From contig JAFSJW010000087.1 in NCBI GenBank assembly GCA_017449265.1, positions 62,001-126,000 on the forward strand: 64,000 bases of DNA, in the 5' to 3' direction. Within the stretch, counting starts at the first letter, position 1, and every line of letters starts with the position of its first letter. Made by a program: the position numbers and the translations under genes. The notes below the pieces were generated by a model, which had not been told where the DNA came from, searched no databases, and worked only from the letters and a program-made list of their open reading frames with translations. This document shows, one piece after another, positions 52,546 to 61,453 of this stretch. This DNA comes from Treponema sp. GTDB lineage: Bacteria; Spirochaetota; Spirochaetia; Treponematales; Treponemataceae.

Positions 52546-54349
52546 CGAAGAAAACGCGAACATAATAAGCATGGTAGCATATTTTTTCAAGACAAAATGG
52601 AGCTATGTCCTTCTTTTCCTGCTGTTCTTCATGGCAGCCATAGCAATCGTCTATTTTGACACAATGAAATCCGACACGGTGGCTTCGTTCAAACTTGATG
52701 AATTTGAGATAGGTCAAGTTGCCGACAGGAACATAATAGCCCCAAATTCAATTCCGCCTGACGAATTCTATCCGTTCGCAATCGAAGAGGGCGAAAAAGT
52801 TGTCAAGAAAGGCTTTCCTATAAGCGAGGAAAGTTACCACAAACTTGAGAAAATGGCACAGTCGCATGGTTATGTTGACTACAGGATGTTCGCGAACAAA
52901 ATGCTGTTCCTGCTCCTTGTAATAGTGCTATGGTCAATTCTGTTTCATCCGTCGCTTCTCGGAAGAACAGTGCAGATGAAGGAGCTTATCCTTGAAACGA
53001 TACTTTACTCGCTCATACTTTTCGTAACGGTGATTTCGGACAAATCGCTCATGTTCCAGAACGAGTTCCGCATATGCGCCGTAATTCCATCGGCCCTATG
53101 CTCGTTTCTGATTGCAATTCTGTTCGGGCAGCGTTCGGCTATGTTCTTTGCGATAGTATCCTCCTTGGGCGTTCTGTGCGTTTGCGATTTTTCAGTGGTT
53201 CCGAGCCTGTTCACGCTGGCTAATTCCATCTCAGCCACAAAAATCGTGCGGAAAATCGAGCGGCGCACGGACATGGTTTTTTCTTCGATATTCCTTTCCG
53301 TGTTCAACATCGTGTTTATAATCATGCTCAAAGTTATTTTCAAAGGCAGCTTCAGCGACACGATTTTCCTTCTTCCGGCAGTGTTCCTGAACGGATTTTT
53401 CTCGGGAATCCTTACGCTCGGCCTTCTTACCCCGCTTGAGATTATAATGAACACTGCCTCAGTGTTCCGGCTCATGGACCTGAGCGACCAGAACAATCCC
53501 ACGATGCAGCAGCTTCTTATTTCTGCGAGCGGAACATACCAGCACAGTATGATGGTAGCGCAGCTGGCGGAAAACGGCTGCAAGGCAATCGGAGCAAACT
53601 CGCTTCTTGCCCGCGTCGGGGCATATTACCACGATATAGGGAAAGTTGAGCACCCTGAGTACTTCACGGAAAATCAGGACGGAAAAAACAAGCACGATGA
53701 CATAAATCCGTCGCTTTCGGCATCAGTCATAAGAAGCCATGTAAAGCTCGGAATTGAGAAAGCAAAAGCGCTTCATCTTCCGCAGCAGATTATCGACATA
53801 ATTTCCGAGCATCACGGAAACAGCGTAATCGCAGGATTCTACTACAAAGCAAAAGAAAAAGATCCGAATGTTTCCGAAGAGGACTTCTCGTACCCCGGAA
53901 ATCCGCCAATCACGAAGGAAAGCGCGGTTGTAATGCTTGCAGATACTGTTGAGGCAGCATGCAAGTCACTTGACAAGCCATCCGTTCCGCGCCTTGAGAA
54001 ATTCATTCAGGAGCTTATAAACGCGAAGGTAGAGCATCACCAGCTTGACAACTCCGGGCTTACATTCGAGGAGCTGTCAAAAATCAAGGATATTTTCGTT
54101 CAGCTTCTGGCGGCATATTACCATTCGCGCGTAAAGTACCCGAATCAGAAAGACCCTGATGAAATCGAAGATAAAAAATCGATTGAATTCAAAAACGAGA
54201 AAACTTCAGATGAAACTGAAAGTTCGGAAATAAACCAGAAACAGTCTGAAAAATCTGAAACCTCAAAAGAAGAAAATAATTTTAAGAACGATGATGAGGT
54301 AAAATCAGAAAATCAGGACAGTCAGGAAGAGAAGAATGATGAAAAATAA
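52523..54349 (+). CDS. 7TM-HD phosphodiesterase (PgpH-like)
   Basis: This 608-residue membrane protein starts at ATG 52523. One N-terminal helix (about 27-46), a short extracellular part, then about seven helices (125-320) form the 7TMR-HD layout. A cytoplasmic HD domain follows: SGTYQHSMMVAQ, YYHDIGK (369-374), EHHGN and ADTVEA give the metal ligands. PgpH enzymes hydrolyse c-di-AMP. The C-terminal ~60 residues are a Glu/Lys/Ser tail. It overlaps phoH at its start and ybeY at its end, so expression is coupled. The extracellular domain is shorter than in Listeria PgpH. Confidence 0.9.
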   Translation: MNKNQSNSEENANIISMVAYFFKTKWSYVLLFLLFFMAAIAIVYFDTMKSDTVASFKLDEFEIGQVADRNIIAPNSIPPDEFYPFAIEEGEKVVKKGFPISEESYHKLEKMAQSHGYVDYRMFANKMLFLLLVIVLWSILFHPSLLGRTVQMKELILETILYSLILFVTVISDKSLMFQNEFRICAVIPSALCSFLIAILFGQRSAMFFAIVSSLGVLCVCDFSVVPSLFTLANSISATKIVRKIERRTDMVFSSIFLSVFNIVFIIMLKVIFKGSFSDTIFLLPAVFLNGFFSGILTLGLLTPLEIIMNTASVFRLMDLSDQNNPTMQQLLISASGTYQHSMMVAQLAENGCKAIGANSLLARVGAYYHDIGKVEHPEYFTENQDGKNKHDDINPSLSASVIRSHVKLGIEKAKALHLPQQIIDIISEHHGNSVIAGFYYKAKEKDPNVSEEDFSYPGNPPITKESAVVMLADTVEAACKSLDKPSVPRLEKFIQELINAKVEHHQLDNSGLTFEELSKIKDIFVQLLAAYYHSRVKYPNQKDPDEIEDKKSIEFKNEKTSDETESSEINQKQSEKSETSKEENNFKNDDEVKSENQDSQEEKNDEK

Positions 54350-54818
54350 TATTTTTGTTTCCGTTCAGGACGGAATTGACGAGCCAGAATGGATTTCCAA
54401 AATCGCTTCGTTTGAGGAGAAAATCCTTGAGGAGCTAAAATTTGACGGAGAGGAAATATCGATTCTGTTCTGTAACGATGAGTTTATCCAGAATCTCAAC
54501 AAAGAATACAGGAACATTGATTCGCCTACGGATGTGCTTTCATTTGAGAACGGCGAGAAATACACGGACGAGGACGGCACGGAATGGAAAAGCATGGGCG
54601 ACATAATAATCAGTATGGACACGCTTCCAAAAAATGCCGGGTATTTCGATGTTTCACAGGACGAGGAGCTGAAAAGGCTTCTGATTCACGGAACGCTTCA
54701 TCTGAACGGCTTTGACCACGGAGAGGAGCATATAGAAAAAGGCGTTGAGCCTACGGGAGAAATGCTTGTCCTTCAGGAACGGATTTTAAAACAGCTCAGC
54801 GATATAAAAATATTTTAG
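54336..54818 (+). CDS. ybeY: Endoribonuclease YbeY
   Basis: This 160-residue metal-dependent RNase works in 16S rRNA 3' maturation and 70S quality control. The zinc motif HGTLHLNGFDH (about 118-128) matches HGXLHLXGYDH, and the NKEYRNIDSPTDVLSFEN segment is typical. Two ATG codons stand side by side (54336, 54339); I use the first. It overlaps pgpH by 14 bp and lies 9 bp before tlyC. Confidence 0.95.
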   Translation: MMKNNIFVSVQDGIDEPEWISKIASFEEKILEELKFDGEEISILFCNDEFIQNLNKEYRNIDSPTDVLSFENGEKYTDEDGTEWKSMGDIIISMDTLPKNAGYFDVSQDEELKRLLIHGTLHLNGFDHGEEHIEKGVEPTGEMLVLQERILKQLSDIKIF

Positions 54819-54827
54819 GAACAGGAT

Positions 54828-55640
54828 ATGGGGCTATTTGATTTTAAAAAATTCAAGTCAAAAAAAAATGGCGACTCAGAAAAATCAGCTGCGGAATCGG
54901 AGCGTATTCAGGACGCAAGCCTGATTGAAGAAAAAAAGGATATGATTAAAGGCATCGAGGATTTGGGAGAAACTTCCGTAAAGGAAGTTATGATTCCAAG
55001 AATCGATGTTGATTTCATTTCTATAGACACGCCCGAAGAGGAGCTTCTAGCAAAAATCGCAGAGAGCGGACACTCACGGTTTCCTGTGTACAACGAGTCG
55101 ATTGACAATGTTATAGGTGTTTTGTATGTAAAAGACCTGATAAAAGTTTTCTCGCAGAAAGAGAAAATCAATTTGCAGAAAATAACGCGCAAAGCCTATT
55201 TTGTTCCAGAATCGAAGAAAATCGACAGTCTGCTCAGGGAGTTTAAGCGCAGGCACATCCATATTGCGATTGCCATCGATGAGTACGGCGGAATGTCCGG
55301 CATTGTGTGCATGGAGGACATTATAGAAGAAATCGTCGGTGATATTCAGGACGAATTCGACAACGAGCGCGAGGACATCGTATCTCTAGGTGAAAACTGC
55401 TGGCTGTGCGATGCCCGGGTGAATCTTGAGGACCTTAACGAAACTATCGCTACGGAGCTTCCGACAGATAATTTCGACACGCTCGGCGGCTTTGTGCTTG
55501 ACTTGTTCGGGCGAATTCCCGTCAAATACGAGAAGACCGAATATGAGAACCTTGATTTCATAATCCAGGACATGGAAGGTCACAGGGTCAATTTGATAAA
55601 AGTTATTAAAAAGGTTGAGATTAAATCTGACGATAATTAA
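54828..55640 (+). CDS. tlyC: CorC/HlyC-type CBS-domain protein
   Basis: This 270-residue protein has two CBS domains (about 45-165: EVMIPRIDVDFISIDTPEEELL..., RKAYFVPESKKIDSLLREF) followed by a CorC_HlyC transporter-associated domain (about 185-262, LPTDNFDTLGGFVLDLFGRIPV). There is no membrane segment, so it is a soluble or peripheral regulator, unlike larger CorB proteins. Spirochaetal homologues were named TlyC for haemolysis, but the family is now linked to Mg2+/Co2+ export. It is the last gene of the cluster and ends in copy F of the composite repeat. Confidence 0.92.
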   Translation: MGLFDFKKFKSKKNGDSEKSAAESERIQDASLIEEKKDMIKGIEDLGETSVKEVMIPRIDVDFISIDTPEEELLAKIAESGHSRFPVYNESIDNVIGVLYVKDLIKVFSQKEKINLQKITRKAYFVPESKKIDSLLREFKRRHIHIAIAIDEYGGMSGIVCMEDIIEEIVGDIQDEFDNEREDIVSLGENCWLCDARVNLEDLNETIATELPTDNFDTLGGFVLDLFGRIPVKYEKTEYENLDFIIQDMEGHRVNLIKVIKKVEIKSDDN

Positions 55641-55641
55641 T

Positions 55642-55762
55642 AGACCTGTTCGGAAACCTATTGTTTCCTCACTGGTCTTGCGTAATTTTTCAGGCTAAAG
55701 CCTTCAAAATTACAGAATTTCTAAGGTTCGTGTTCGGAAAGCTGAACTTTCCGAACAGTTCT
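55642..55762 (+). repeat. Composite palindromic element, copy F
   Basis: Almost base-for-base the same as copy D: the only changes are a 2-nt difference (TTGC versus TC) in the second hairpin and a few changes in the last one (GCTGAACTTTCCGAACAGTT). It starts 2 bp after the tlyC stop. Confidence 0.85.
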
Positions 55763-55790
55763 AATTATAAATTTTTTTAAAGAGAAAATT

Positions 55791-57866
55791 ATGAAGATAA
55801 AAGTTTTTGCATCAGTTCTTATATTCGCTCTTTCCTCTGTTTTTGCCCAGAGTCAGACGGCTCTCGGATTTTTTGAGTCCGGGCTTGAGAAACAGAACCG
55901 TGATGATTTTTACGGAGCCTCCGAGGATTTCAATCAGGCTTTGCAAAAAAACCCCGCATACGGAGACGCATGGTTTCATCTCTCGCAGGTAACATACGCT
56001 ATTGGTGATTTCACGCTGGCTCTGACATACCTTGATTCAGCGGACAAATATGCAAAAAACAGAACGGACATAATGAATCTTCGCGGGCTGATTTATATCT
56101 CGCTCGGAAAACTTGATGAAGCAAAAAAGACATTCAACGAAATCTTAAAGATATATCCGAACGACTTGGACGCAAGATTCGGGCTTGCAGAAATCGAGCT
56201 TTACTCAGGAAGCTACAACGGCGCGAAGAACTTGTACCTTGACGCGCTCAAGCGGCAGACAAACAACAGGAAAGCACTCCTTTCGCTCGCCTTGCTTTCA
56301 TCTGAGACAGGAAATGATGCGGCTGCTGAGAATTATATTTCACAAGCTCTCAGGTATTATTCAGGAGATGCGGAAGTTCATTACCTTGCGGCGTACCTTG
56401 CGGCAAAGAAAGGAAGTCTTCAGGAAGCTGAAAAACGCATAAGGGCTTCCGTTCAGATAAAAGGCGACAGCACCAAGGCCTATGTCCTTCTGGCATCAAT
56501 TCTCTATGCGCAGCTAAGGTACGATGATGTCATTGATGTTGCCGACTACCTTATCTCAAAAAACAGAAAGACAATCGAGGCGTGGTATCTGAAAGGACTT
56601 TCTCAGTACAGGCAGAATAAATTTGAAGCCGCCATATCTACATGGAGCACGGCTCTGTCAATAGACGAGCAGGACGAAATGATGCGCGCCTCCCTTGAGC
56701 TTCTTGTGACCAAGATTCTTCCGGTTGAAGATTCGAGAAGGGCAGACTGGGCAAAGTACCACATCAAAAAAGCGCATGACTACAACAAAGTTTTCATGGG
56801 CGAAGAAACAAGATACGAGTATCAGCGCGCGCTAAAGCTGAATCCAATGGACGCAGGAACGCGCCGTGAATTTGCGGAATTTCTTTCGCGCTCCGGCATG
56901 AACGAGATTTACCTGAACCAGCTGAAATTCATCCAGAACCAAGTGAAGGCAAAGGGACAGTCGCTTGACCGGAAAACATCGGACATAATCGAGAATTACG
57001 ATGCGCTTATGAAATATTCGCTTGCCACAAAATGGCATGTTGATCCGTTCTACCTTGACAAAGTGCGCTGGCATGTGGGCGTATTCTACACAAAGTCCCG
57101 CGCGCAGCTCTTCCATCCTGATGCGGAGGAGATTGCAGCAGGAATGGCCGCGGATATTTTCTCAGGAATCTCGTCAACCTCAGTCGTAGTTGACAATCAG
57201 GCTGTAAGCGGCTACGGAGAGGCATACCGCCTTGCACGCAAGAACAACCTTGATTATTTCCTGATTCTTTCGATTGAGGAAAGCGACAGGGAGATTTCAC
57301 TGGATTCAGTTGTTTATTCAGGACGGACAGGAACTGAGACGGCACGATTCGGCTCTTACAGGACAGGAAACGACAGGTTTGCCTCTGTTCTCAGAACGTT
57401 CCGCCGTGACCTGCTCAACATACTTCCGATACGCGGTAAAATCATCGACAGAAGCGTGAACGACATTCTTGTTGACCTTGGAACTGCAGACGGAATCGTT
57501 GAGGGCGCAATCATGGATGTAGTCAAAGTCGGGAAAATAACTACTGCAGACCAGGGGCTTGGCGTGGTATTCGATGAAAAGAATCTTCTCGGAACAGTGA
57601 CAATTACGAAAACAGGCGAAGAGATTTCTCAGGGGCTTCTTGAGCAGAAAGGATTCTACGACAAAGTGAATGTTGGCGATGAAGTCCTTCTGAAATTCCT
57701 TCCGAAAAGCGAAGAGGACAATCAGATTTCGGACAATGTTCCTGCCGCAGGAGAAAATGGAAACAGAATTCTTCCGAGCAACAAGGACGAGAAAAAAATC
57801 AGTGCGGACGATTTGGGTATCATAAAAACACCTGCTATCATCGAGCTTATACGCGGAATAAAATAG
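55791..57866 (+). CDS. Exported TPR protein with C-terminal CsgG/FlgT-like part
   Basis: This is a 691-residue protein with signal peptide MKIKVFASVLIFALSSVFAQ. Residues 25-400 hold about nine TPR units (YGDAWFHLSQVTYAIGDFTLALTYLDSA and following). The middle at about 440-565 (AADIFSGISSTSVVV..., YFLILSIEESDREISLDS) looks like the alpha/beta domain of CsgG/FlgT-type periplasmic proteins. Strand-rich C-terminal parts (LVDLGTADGIVEGAIMDVVKVG, GEEISQGLLEQKG) resemble a FlgT C-terminal or SH3-like barrel. Probably periplasmic or outer-membrane associated. The function is unknown. The ATG follows AAAGAG. Confidence 0.8.
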   Translation: MKIKVFASVLIFALSSVFAQSQTALGFFESGLEKQNRDDFYGASEDFNQALQKNPAYGDAWFHLSQVTYAIGDFTLALTYLDSADKYAKNRTDIMNLRGLIYISLGKLDEAKKTFNEILKIYPNDLDARFGLAEIELYSGSYNGAKNLYLDALKRQTNNRKALLSLALLSSETGNDAAAENYISQALRYYSGDAEVHYLAAYLAAKKGSLQEAEKRIRASVQIKGDSTKAYVLLASILYAQLRYDDVIDVADYLISKNRKTIEAWYLKGLSQYRQNKFEAAISTWSTALSIDEQDEMMRASLELLVTKILPVEDSRRADWAKYHIKKAHDYNKVFMGEETRYEYQRALKLNPMDAGTRREFAEFLSRSGMNEIYLNQLKFIQNQVKAKGQSLDRKTSDIIENYDALMKYSLATKWHVDPFYLDKVRWHVGVFYTKSRAQLFHPDAEEIAAGMAADIFSGISSTSVVVDNQAVSGYGEAYRLARKNNLDYFLILSIEESDREISLDSVVYSGRTGTETARFGSYRTGNDRFASVLRTFRRDLLNILPIRGKIIDRSVNDILVDLGTADGIVEGAIMDVVKVGKITTADQGLGVVFDEKNLLGTVTITKTGEEISQGLLEQKGFYDKVNVGDEVLLKFLPKSEEDNQISDNVPAAGENGNRILPSNKDEKKISADDLGIIKTPAIIELIRGIK

Positions 57867-57876
57867 AGTCTTATAA

Positions 57877-57949
57877 GTGGTTGTTATGTGGTTACTGCGA
57901 CCGTCTGTCGGTCGGAAGGCAGAACCGCAACAACCACATTATACTTTTT
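57877..57949 (+). terminator. Hairpin terminator after the TPR protein
   Basis: GTGGTTGTT pairs perfectly with AACAACCAC across 43 nt that contain an inner hairpin (ACCG/CGGT), followed by ATTATACTTTTT. It begins 10 bp after the stop. Confidence 0.6.
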
Positions 57950-57971
57950 GGAAAATCCTCTTTTTTTATTT

Positions 57972-57999
57972 TTGCATTTTTCTTCACTTGTGTTATAAT
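57972..57999 (+). promoter_or_regulatory. Extended -10 promoter of the second MATE gene
   Basis: TTGCAT, 16 bp, TATAAT preceded by TGT (TGnTATAAT). The start codon is 28 bp downstream. Confidence 0.6.
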
Positions 58000-58027
58000 C
58001 TCTCCATAAAACCACTAGAAAATAACA

Positions 58028-59386
58028 ATGCGAAAAAATCAGATAGACATGACAACCGGAGCAATTTTTCCGAAATTGGTAAAATTTGCCGTTCCGCTTA
58101 TATTAAGCTCAGTTCTCCAGCTTCTTTTCAACGCGGCTGACATTGTTGTTGTCGGGCGTTATGCGGGCGACAACTCCCTTGCGGCCGTCGGCTCGACAAG
58201 CTCCATGGTCAACCTTATGGTCAATTTTTTCATCGGGCTTGGCGTAGGATGCAATGTCGTCGCAGCGAATTTTCTTGGTGCGGGCAAAAAAGAGGAGCTG
58301 AACAAGACAGTCCACACGACTATGGTTCTGAGCCTAATTGGCGGTGTAATTCTAACCGCAATCGGAATTATTTTTTCAAGGCGGATTCTGATTATCATGT
58401 CGTCGCCAAAAGAAGTCCTTCCGCTATCCACCTTATATCTCAAAGTCTTTTTCGGAGGAATTGTAGCAACTGTCATCTACAACTTTGGAGCCGCACTGCT
58501 ACGCGCAAAAGGCGACACAAAAAGACCTCTTTACATTCTTTTGCTGGCAGGAGTCATCAATGTCATACTGAATTTGATTTTTGTCATTTTCTTTCATATG
58601 GATGTTGCCGGAGTTGCATTCGCAACAGTGCTCAGCCAAATCTTCAGCGCGGCTTGCGTCGTTCTTATCCTTGCGCGGGAGGAAGACGAGTTCCGTCTTG
58701 ATTTCAAAAAGCTACGCATTGACAGGACGATTCTTGTCAGAATCATAAAAATCGGACTTCCGGCAGGCTTTCAGGGAATGCTTTTCAGCTTCTCCAACAT
58801 GATTATCCAGTCAAGCGTCAATTCATTCGGAGCTGTTATGGTGGCGGGAAACAGCGCGGCTCAGAGCATAGAAGGATTTGTCTATATCTCCATGAACAGT
58901 TTCGCTCAGGGAACGCTCACTTTCGCAAGCCAGAATCTGGGAGCGCAGAAATTTCATCGTATAAGGCAGCTTGTTGCAATCGCAGAATGTATCGTTACTG
59001 CAGTTGGGCTTGTTCTTGGTGTGACGGCACTTTTCTTCGGAAGAAACCTGCTCGGAATTTACTCTTCTAGTGCGGATGTTGTGGATGCAGGAATGCTCCG
59101 TCTGAGCGTGATTCTTGTGACTTACTGCACATGCGGAATGATGGACTGCATGGCAAGCGCAATTCGCGGGGTGGGGCATTCCGTAATGCCGATGATTGTG
59201 ACACTGGTGGGAGCGTGCGGACTTCGCATGGTCTACATTTTCACCTTCTTCCAGATTCCGCGCTTCCACACTTTCAGGAGCATTTTCTATTCGTACCCGC
59301 TGAGCTGGATAGTGACATTCATTTTCCTGACAATAAGTTTTTTGTGGATTATGAAGCGAATCGAAAATCATGGAGCTAATATCTAA
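58028..59386 (+). CDS. MATE family exporter (second copy)
   Basis: This 452-residue polytopic inner-membrane protein has the MATE layout of two six-helix halves. DMTTGAIFPKLVKFAVPLILSSVLQLLFNAADIVVVGRYAG is the classic opening. The RAKGDTKRPLYILLLAGVINVILN and AIRGVGHSVMPMIVTLVGACGLRM motifs mark the halves. It is not closely similar to the copy at 4434 and belongs to a different subgroup, nearer the Vibrio/Bacteroidetes-type NorM clade. It lies just upstream of the NifU-like gene, but 196 bp and a new codon style separate them. Confidence 0.92.
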   Translation: MRKNQIDMTTGAIFPKLVKFAVPLILSSVLQLLFNAADIVVVGRYAGDNSLAAVGSTSSMVNLMVNFFIGLGVGCNVVAANFLGAGKKEELNKTVHTTMVLSLIGGVILTAIGIIFSRRILIIMSSPKEVLPLSTLYLKVFFGGIVATVIYNFGAALLRAKGDTKRPLYILLLAGVINVILNLIFVIFFHMDVAGVAFATVLSQIFSAACVVLILAREEDEFRLDFKKLRIDRTILVRIIKIGLPAGFQGMLFSFSNMIIQSSVNSFGAVMVAGNSAAQSIEGFVYISMNSFAQGTLTFASQNLGAQKFHRIRQLVAIAECIVTAVGLVLGVTALFFGRNLLGIYSSSADVVDAGMLRLSVILVTYCTCGMMDCMASAIRGVGHSVMPMIVTLVGACGLRMVYIFTFFQIPRFHTFRSIFYSYPLSWIVTFIFLTISFLWIMKRIENHGANI

Positions 59387-59582
59387 AAGTTACCGTTTTT
59401 CCCTTTTTCTCACTGAATTTAAATAAATGTTGAAAATTCCGCAAAAATGTGTTAATCTTTATATTTATAAGACCGAAAATGCTTTTCCAAAAGAAAAATG
59501 ACTGATTTTCGTAATAAGTTCTTCTTCTTGAGGTTTTCGTTTTTTGGCCAAATCTTTTCTTAATCTTATTATAGGAGCAATT

Positions 59583-60284
59583 ATGACTTACACTGCAGAA
59601 GTGGAACATATGTGTCCTTTGGCTAAGGGCGCATATCATGGTCCTGCCCCAATCCCTGAGGAAGGCGAGTGGGTTCAGGTTAAAAAAATCGAAGATGTAT
59701 CTGGATTCACGCATGGTATTGGTTGGTGCGCACCACAGCAGGGTGCTTGCAAACTTTCTTTGAACGTCAAGGACGGTATCATTGAAGAGGCTCTTGTTGA
59801 AACAATCGGCTGCTCAGGCATGACCCACTCAGCTGCTATGGCTTCTGAAATCTTGATTGGAAAGACTTTGATTGAGGCATTGAACACTGACCTTGTTTGC
59901 GACGCTATCAATACTGCTATGCGCGAGCTTTTCATGCAGATTGTTTACGGACGCACTCAGTCTGCTTACTCAAAAGACGGTCTCAAAGTCGGAGCTTCTC
60001 TTGAGGATTTGGGAAAGAACCTCCGCTCACAGGTTGGAACTATGTTCGCAACACGCAAGACAGGTCCGCGCTACCTTGAGATGACAGAGGGATATGTTGA
60101 GACTTGCGCAATCGACAAGGACAACCAGATTATTGGTTACAACTGCATCAATATCGGTAAACTTATGGACGCTCTCAAAGCTGGCGTTGAGCCAAAAGAG
60201 GCCATCGAGAAGGCTCGTACGCACTACGGACGCGTAACGGCTGATCAGGGCATGGTAAAACTCATCGACCCACGCAAAGAGTAA
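59583..60284 (+). CDS. NifU-like iron-sulfur scaffold-type protein, partner of GGGtGRT protein
   Basis: This 233-residue protein starts at ATG 59583 after AGGAG. ALVETIGCSGMTHSAAMASEILIGKTLIEAL (about 70-100) has the NifU/IscU N-terminal pattern, with Cys77 as the conserved ligand. Other Cys residues are at 11, 49, 56 and 106. The second and third scaffold Cys of IscU are not placed as usual. The gene uses many GGT, GCT and CTT codons, unlike its neighbours, as highly expressed genes do. The GGGtGRT gene follows 17 bp later. The pair is conserved in anaerobes as I recall it, with no known function. Confidence 0.8.
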   Translation: MTYTAEVEHMCPLAKGAYHGPAPIPEEGEWVQVKKIEDVSGFTHGIGWCAPQQGACKLSLNVKDGIIEEALVETIGCSGMTHSAAMASEILIGKTLIEALNTDLVCDAINTAMRELFMQIVYGRTQSAYSKDGLKVGASLEDLGKNLRSQVGTMFATRKTGPRYLEMTEGYVETCAIDKDNQIIGYNCINIGKLMDALKAGVEPKEAIEKARTHYGRVTADQGMVKLIDPRKE

Positions 60285-60301
60285 TTAGGAGGAATAGACT
60301 T

Positions 60302-61339
60302 ATGGCATTATTTGAAGATTTCGCAGGCCGCATTCCTCAGGTGAATAAGGCTCTTAAAGAATATGGTTTCAAAGAGGGCGAAGCTGGTCTTAACGAAGCC
60401 CGTGACCTCTGCAAAGCTCGTGGTTTTGACCCGTACGAGATTTGTCAGTCAACACAGCAGATTTGTTTCGAGGACGCAAAATGGGCTTATGTTCTCGGTT
60501 CTGCAATCGCTATCAAAGAAGCAGAGAAAACTGGTGACAAAACTGGTTCAACTGCCGCATCTAACATCGGTAAAGGCCTTCAGGCATTCTGCTTGCCAGG
60601 TTCAGTAGCTGATGACCGCAAAGTAGGCTTGGGCCACGGAAACTTGGGCGCGCGTCTTCTTTCTGAGGAGACACAGTGCTTCGCATTCTTGGCTGGTCAC
60701 GAATCATTCGCAGCCGCTGAGGGTGCAATCAAAATCGCTGCTAACGCAAACAAAGTTCGCAAGAACAAGCTCCGCGTTATCCTTAACGGTCTCGGAAAAG
60801 ACGCTGCTCAGATTATCAGCCGAATCAACGGATTCACTTATGTTCAGACTAAGTTCGACTATTTCAACGGACAGGGAACTGACAAGGCTCTCACAGTCGT
60901 TAAAGAAATCCCATATGGTTCAAATCCTGACCGCCTTATCGTAAAATGCTACGGTGCAGACGATGTTCGCGAAGGCGTTGCAATTATGTGGCACGAGGAT
61001 GTTGATGTTTCTATCACAGGAAACTCTACGAACCCGACTCGCTTCCAGCACCCTGTTGCAGGTACATACAAGAAAGAGAGACTCCTTGCAGGAAAGAAGT
61101 ACTTCTCTGTAGCTTCTGGTGGCGGTACAGGCCGCACTTTGCATCCTGATAACATGGCTGCAGGTCCTGCTTCATACGGCTTCACAGATACTTTGGGCCG
61201 TATGCACTCAGACGCTCAGTTCGCAGGCTCTTCATCAGTTCCAGCGCATGTTGAGATGATGGGCTTCATGGGCATGGGCAACAACCCGATGGTAGGCTGT
61301 ACTGTAGCATGTGCAGTAGCTGTTGCAGGCTCTTTCTAG
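60302..61339 (+). CDS. GGGtGRT protein
   Basis: This 345-residue cytoplasmic protein is named for the motif seen here as ASGGGTGRTLHP (GGGTGRT at 273-279). It starts at ATG 60302 after AGGAGG. There are Gly-rich turns LGHGNLGARLL and GFMGMGNNPMVGCTVACAVAVAGSF (C-terminal, two Cys), plus HESFAAAEGAIKIA. No known catalytic site is apparent. Codon usage matches the partner gene and suggests strong expression. A role with a metal or Fe-S centre is inferred only from the NifU-like neighbour. Confidence 0.92.
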   Translation: MALFEDFAGRIPQVNKALKEYGFKEGEAGLNEARDLCKARGFDPYEICQSTQQICFEDAKWAYVLGSAIAIKEAEKTGDKTGSTAASNIGKGLQAFCLPGSVADDRKVGLGHGNLGARLLSEETQCFAFLAGHESFAAAEGAIKIAANANKVRKNKLRVILNGLGKDAAQIISRINGFTYVQTKFDYFNGQGTDKALTVVKEIPYGSNPDRLIVKCYGADDVREGVAIMWHEDVDVSITGNSTNPTRFQHPVAGTYKKERLLAGKKYFSVASGGGTGRTLHPDNMAAGPASYGFTDTLGRMHSDAQFAGSSSVPAHVEMMGFMGMGNNPMVGCTVACAVAVAGSF

Positions 61340-61364
61340 TCAGCAGATAGCTTCTAGAATCTTT

Positions 61365-61433
61365 AACCACAGATTATACGAATTTCGCAGATTATAATCT
61401 GTGTCATTCGTGACATCTGTGGTTTATTTTTTT
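61365..61433 (+). repeat. ATCTGTGGTT-type repeat, probable terminator of the GGGtGRT operon
   Basis: AACCACAGAT (61365-61374) pairs with ATCTGTGGTT (61415-61424), followed by TATTTTTTT. Inside are ACGAAT/ATTCGT and the palindrome CAGATTATAATCTG. Similar sequences occur as dispersed intergenic repeats in many bacterial genomes. Confidence 0.75.
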
Positions 61434-61440
61434 CGGTTCC

Positions 61441-61446
61441 TATAGT
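61441..61446 (+). promoter_or_regulatory. -10 box of the histidine phosphatase gene
   Basis: TATAGT ending 7 bp before the ATG at 61454, with no Shine-Dalgarno and no clear -35 box. Confidence 0.35.
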
Positions 61447-61453
61447 ATTTTGT

